Source: Deltaproteobacteria bacterium (GTDB taxonomy: Bacteria > Desulfobacterota > Desulfarculia > Adiutricales > Adiutricaceae). Taken from it: a stretch of 6,037 bases of DNA. Positions 5,774-6,037 of the stretch are shown here, one piece after another; position 1 is the first letter of the stretch, and each line of letters begins with the position of its first letter. Under the pieces are notes generated by a model. The model was given only the letters and a program-made list of their open reading frames with translations, ran no database searches and had not been told where the DNA came from. The DNA lies in NCBI GenBank assembly GCA_031288745.1, contig JAITQT010000072.1, positions 1-6,037 on the forward strand. The letters are read 5' to 3'. Position numbers and translations under genes: made by a program.

Positions 5774-5921
5774 GTAACCGTTCCCCAAGTCTTTTTTTCC
5801 CCACGTTGCGGCTGGTAGTGACTTTCGAGTTGTAATTAAGTTTTAGCATACCCTTAAGTTCCTAACTTTAGTTTTTTTAACGTTTCTACTTAGCTCTCTG
5901 CTCCAACCATATATTTTAACT
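5774..5921 (+). repeat. 148-bp long inverted repeat, right arm
   Basis: This is the inverted partner of 621-768, with the same boundaries to within a base or two. It has no gene directly upstream in its own reading direction, unlike the left arm, which follows the 102-residue gene. Its right boundary coincides with the target hexamer AACTTT (5918-5923) of MITE copy 3, so the element inserted at, or now defines, the edge of the repeat. No conserved reading frame is present. Confidence 0.85.
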
Positions 5922-5923
5922 TT

Positions 5924-6035
5924 GATCGAAGCGCAAAAACCTCTTAAAATCAAAATAGTCAAAAAAAATTAACTAGTAATAAGGCTCTGTTACAAATTTA
6001 AGGACTCATATAAGGTGACTTTTTGCGCTTCGATC
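5924..6035 (+). mobile_element. MITE-like element, copy 3
   Basis: This 112-bp copy has both 16-bp terminal repeats intact and no coding sequence. The left flank is AACTTT (5918-5923). The two bases visible on the right before the window ends are AA, agreeing with the start of that hexamer and so with a 6-bp target duplication. It is inverted relative to copy 1 and parallel to copy 2. The intact ends suggest it could still be mobilised if a matching transposase exists elsewhere in the genome. Confidence 0.87.
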
Positions 6036-6037
6036 AA

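Noticed and set aside
5..6035. Composite transposon formed by the outermost inverted MITE copies
   Set aside because: Each copy shows flanks fitting its own, different 6-bp duplication, so independent insertions explain the data better; no transposase is present.
1..6037. CRISPR array or tRNA/rRNA genes
   Set aside because: There are no regularly spaced short direct repeats, no tRNA arm motifs with a credible cloverleaf and no rRNA sequence on either strand.

Overview
All four genes that can be supported lie on the minus strand, so the region reads from right to left. The window looks like chromosomal DNA of a flagellated, moderately AT-rich Gram-negative bacterium. The pairing of an HD-GYP protein with a HEAT-repeat protein, each carrying the same kind of N-terminal domain, recalls Deltaproteobacteria/Desulfobacterota. 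This assignment is inference from protein style; the window holds no taxonomic marker gene.

Layout in transcription order. (1) Positions 5305-6037 carry no gene. They hold two copies of a roughly 110-bp non-autonomous inverted-repeat element (5924-6035 and 5461-5570), one arm of a 148-bp long inverted repeat (5774-5921), and an AT-rich leader. (2) 5304-3043 encodes a 753-residue protein with an N-terminal helical/beta domain, a disordered Gly/Asp/Glu/Ser-rich linker and a C-terminal HEAT-like helical-repeat region. (3) After an 80-bp gap with a hairpin, 2962-1439 encodes a 507-residue HD-GYP protein, a predicted cyclic-di-GMP phosphodiesterase. Its own N-terminal domain resembles that of the upstream protein. 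(4) 1438-1081 is non-coding, with two hairpins behind the HD-GYP gene and then a near-perfect flagellar sigma-28 promoter (TAAGGTTT-N11-GCCGATAA). (5) That promoter drives a 102-residue orphan protein (1080-772). (6) The second arm of the 148-bp repeat follows at once (768-621), then a hairpin-rich leader (576-407), a 70-residue orphan protein (365-153), and a third copy of the small element (114-5).

The two large genes probably form an operon for a cyclic-di-GMP turnover module: an enzyme plus a scaffold or partner sharing a homologous N-terminal domain. The sigma-28 promoter directly downstream makes a link to flagellar motility plausible. The least ordinary content is a mini-transposable-element family whose three copies all fit 6-bp target duplications, the 148-bp inverted repeat bracketing the locus, and nested, mutually exclusive hairpins ahead of the 70-residue gene.
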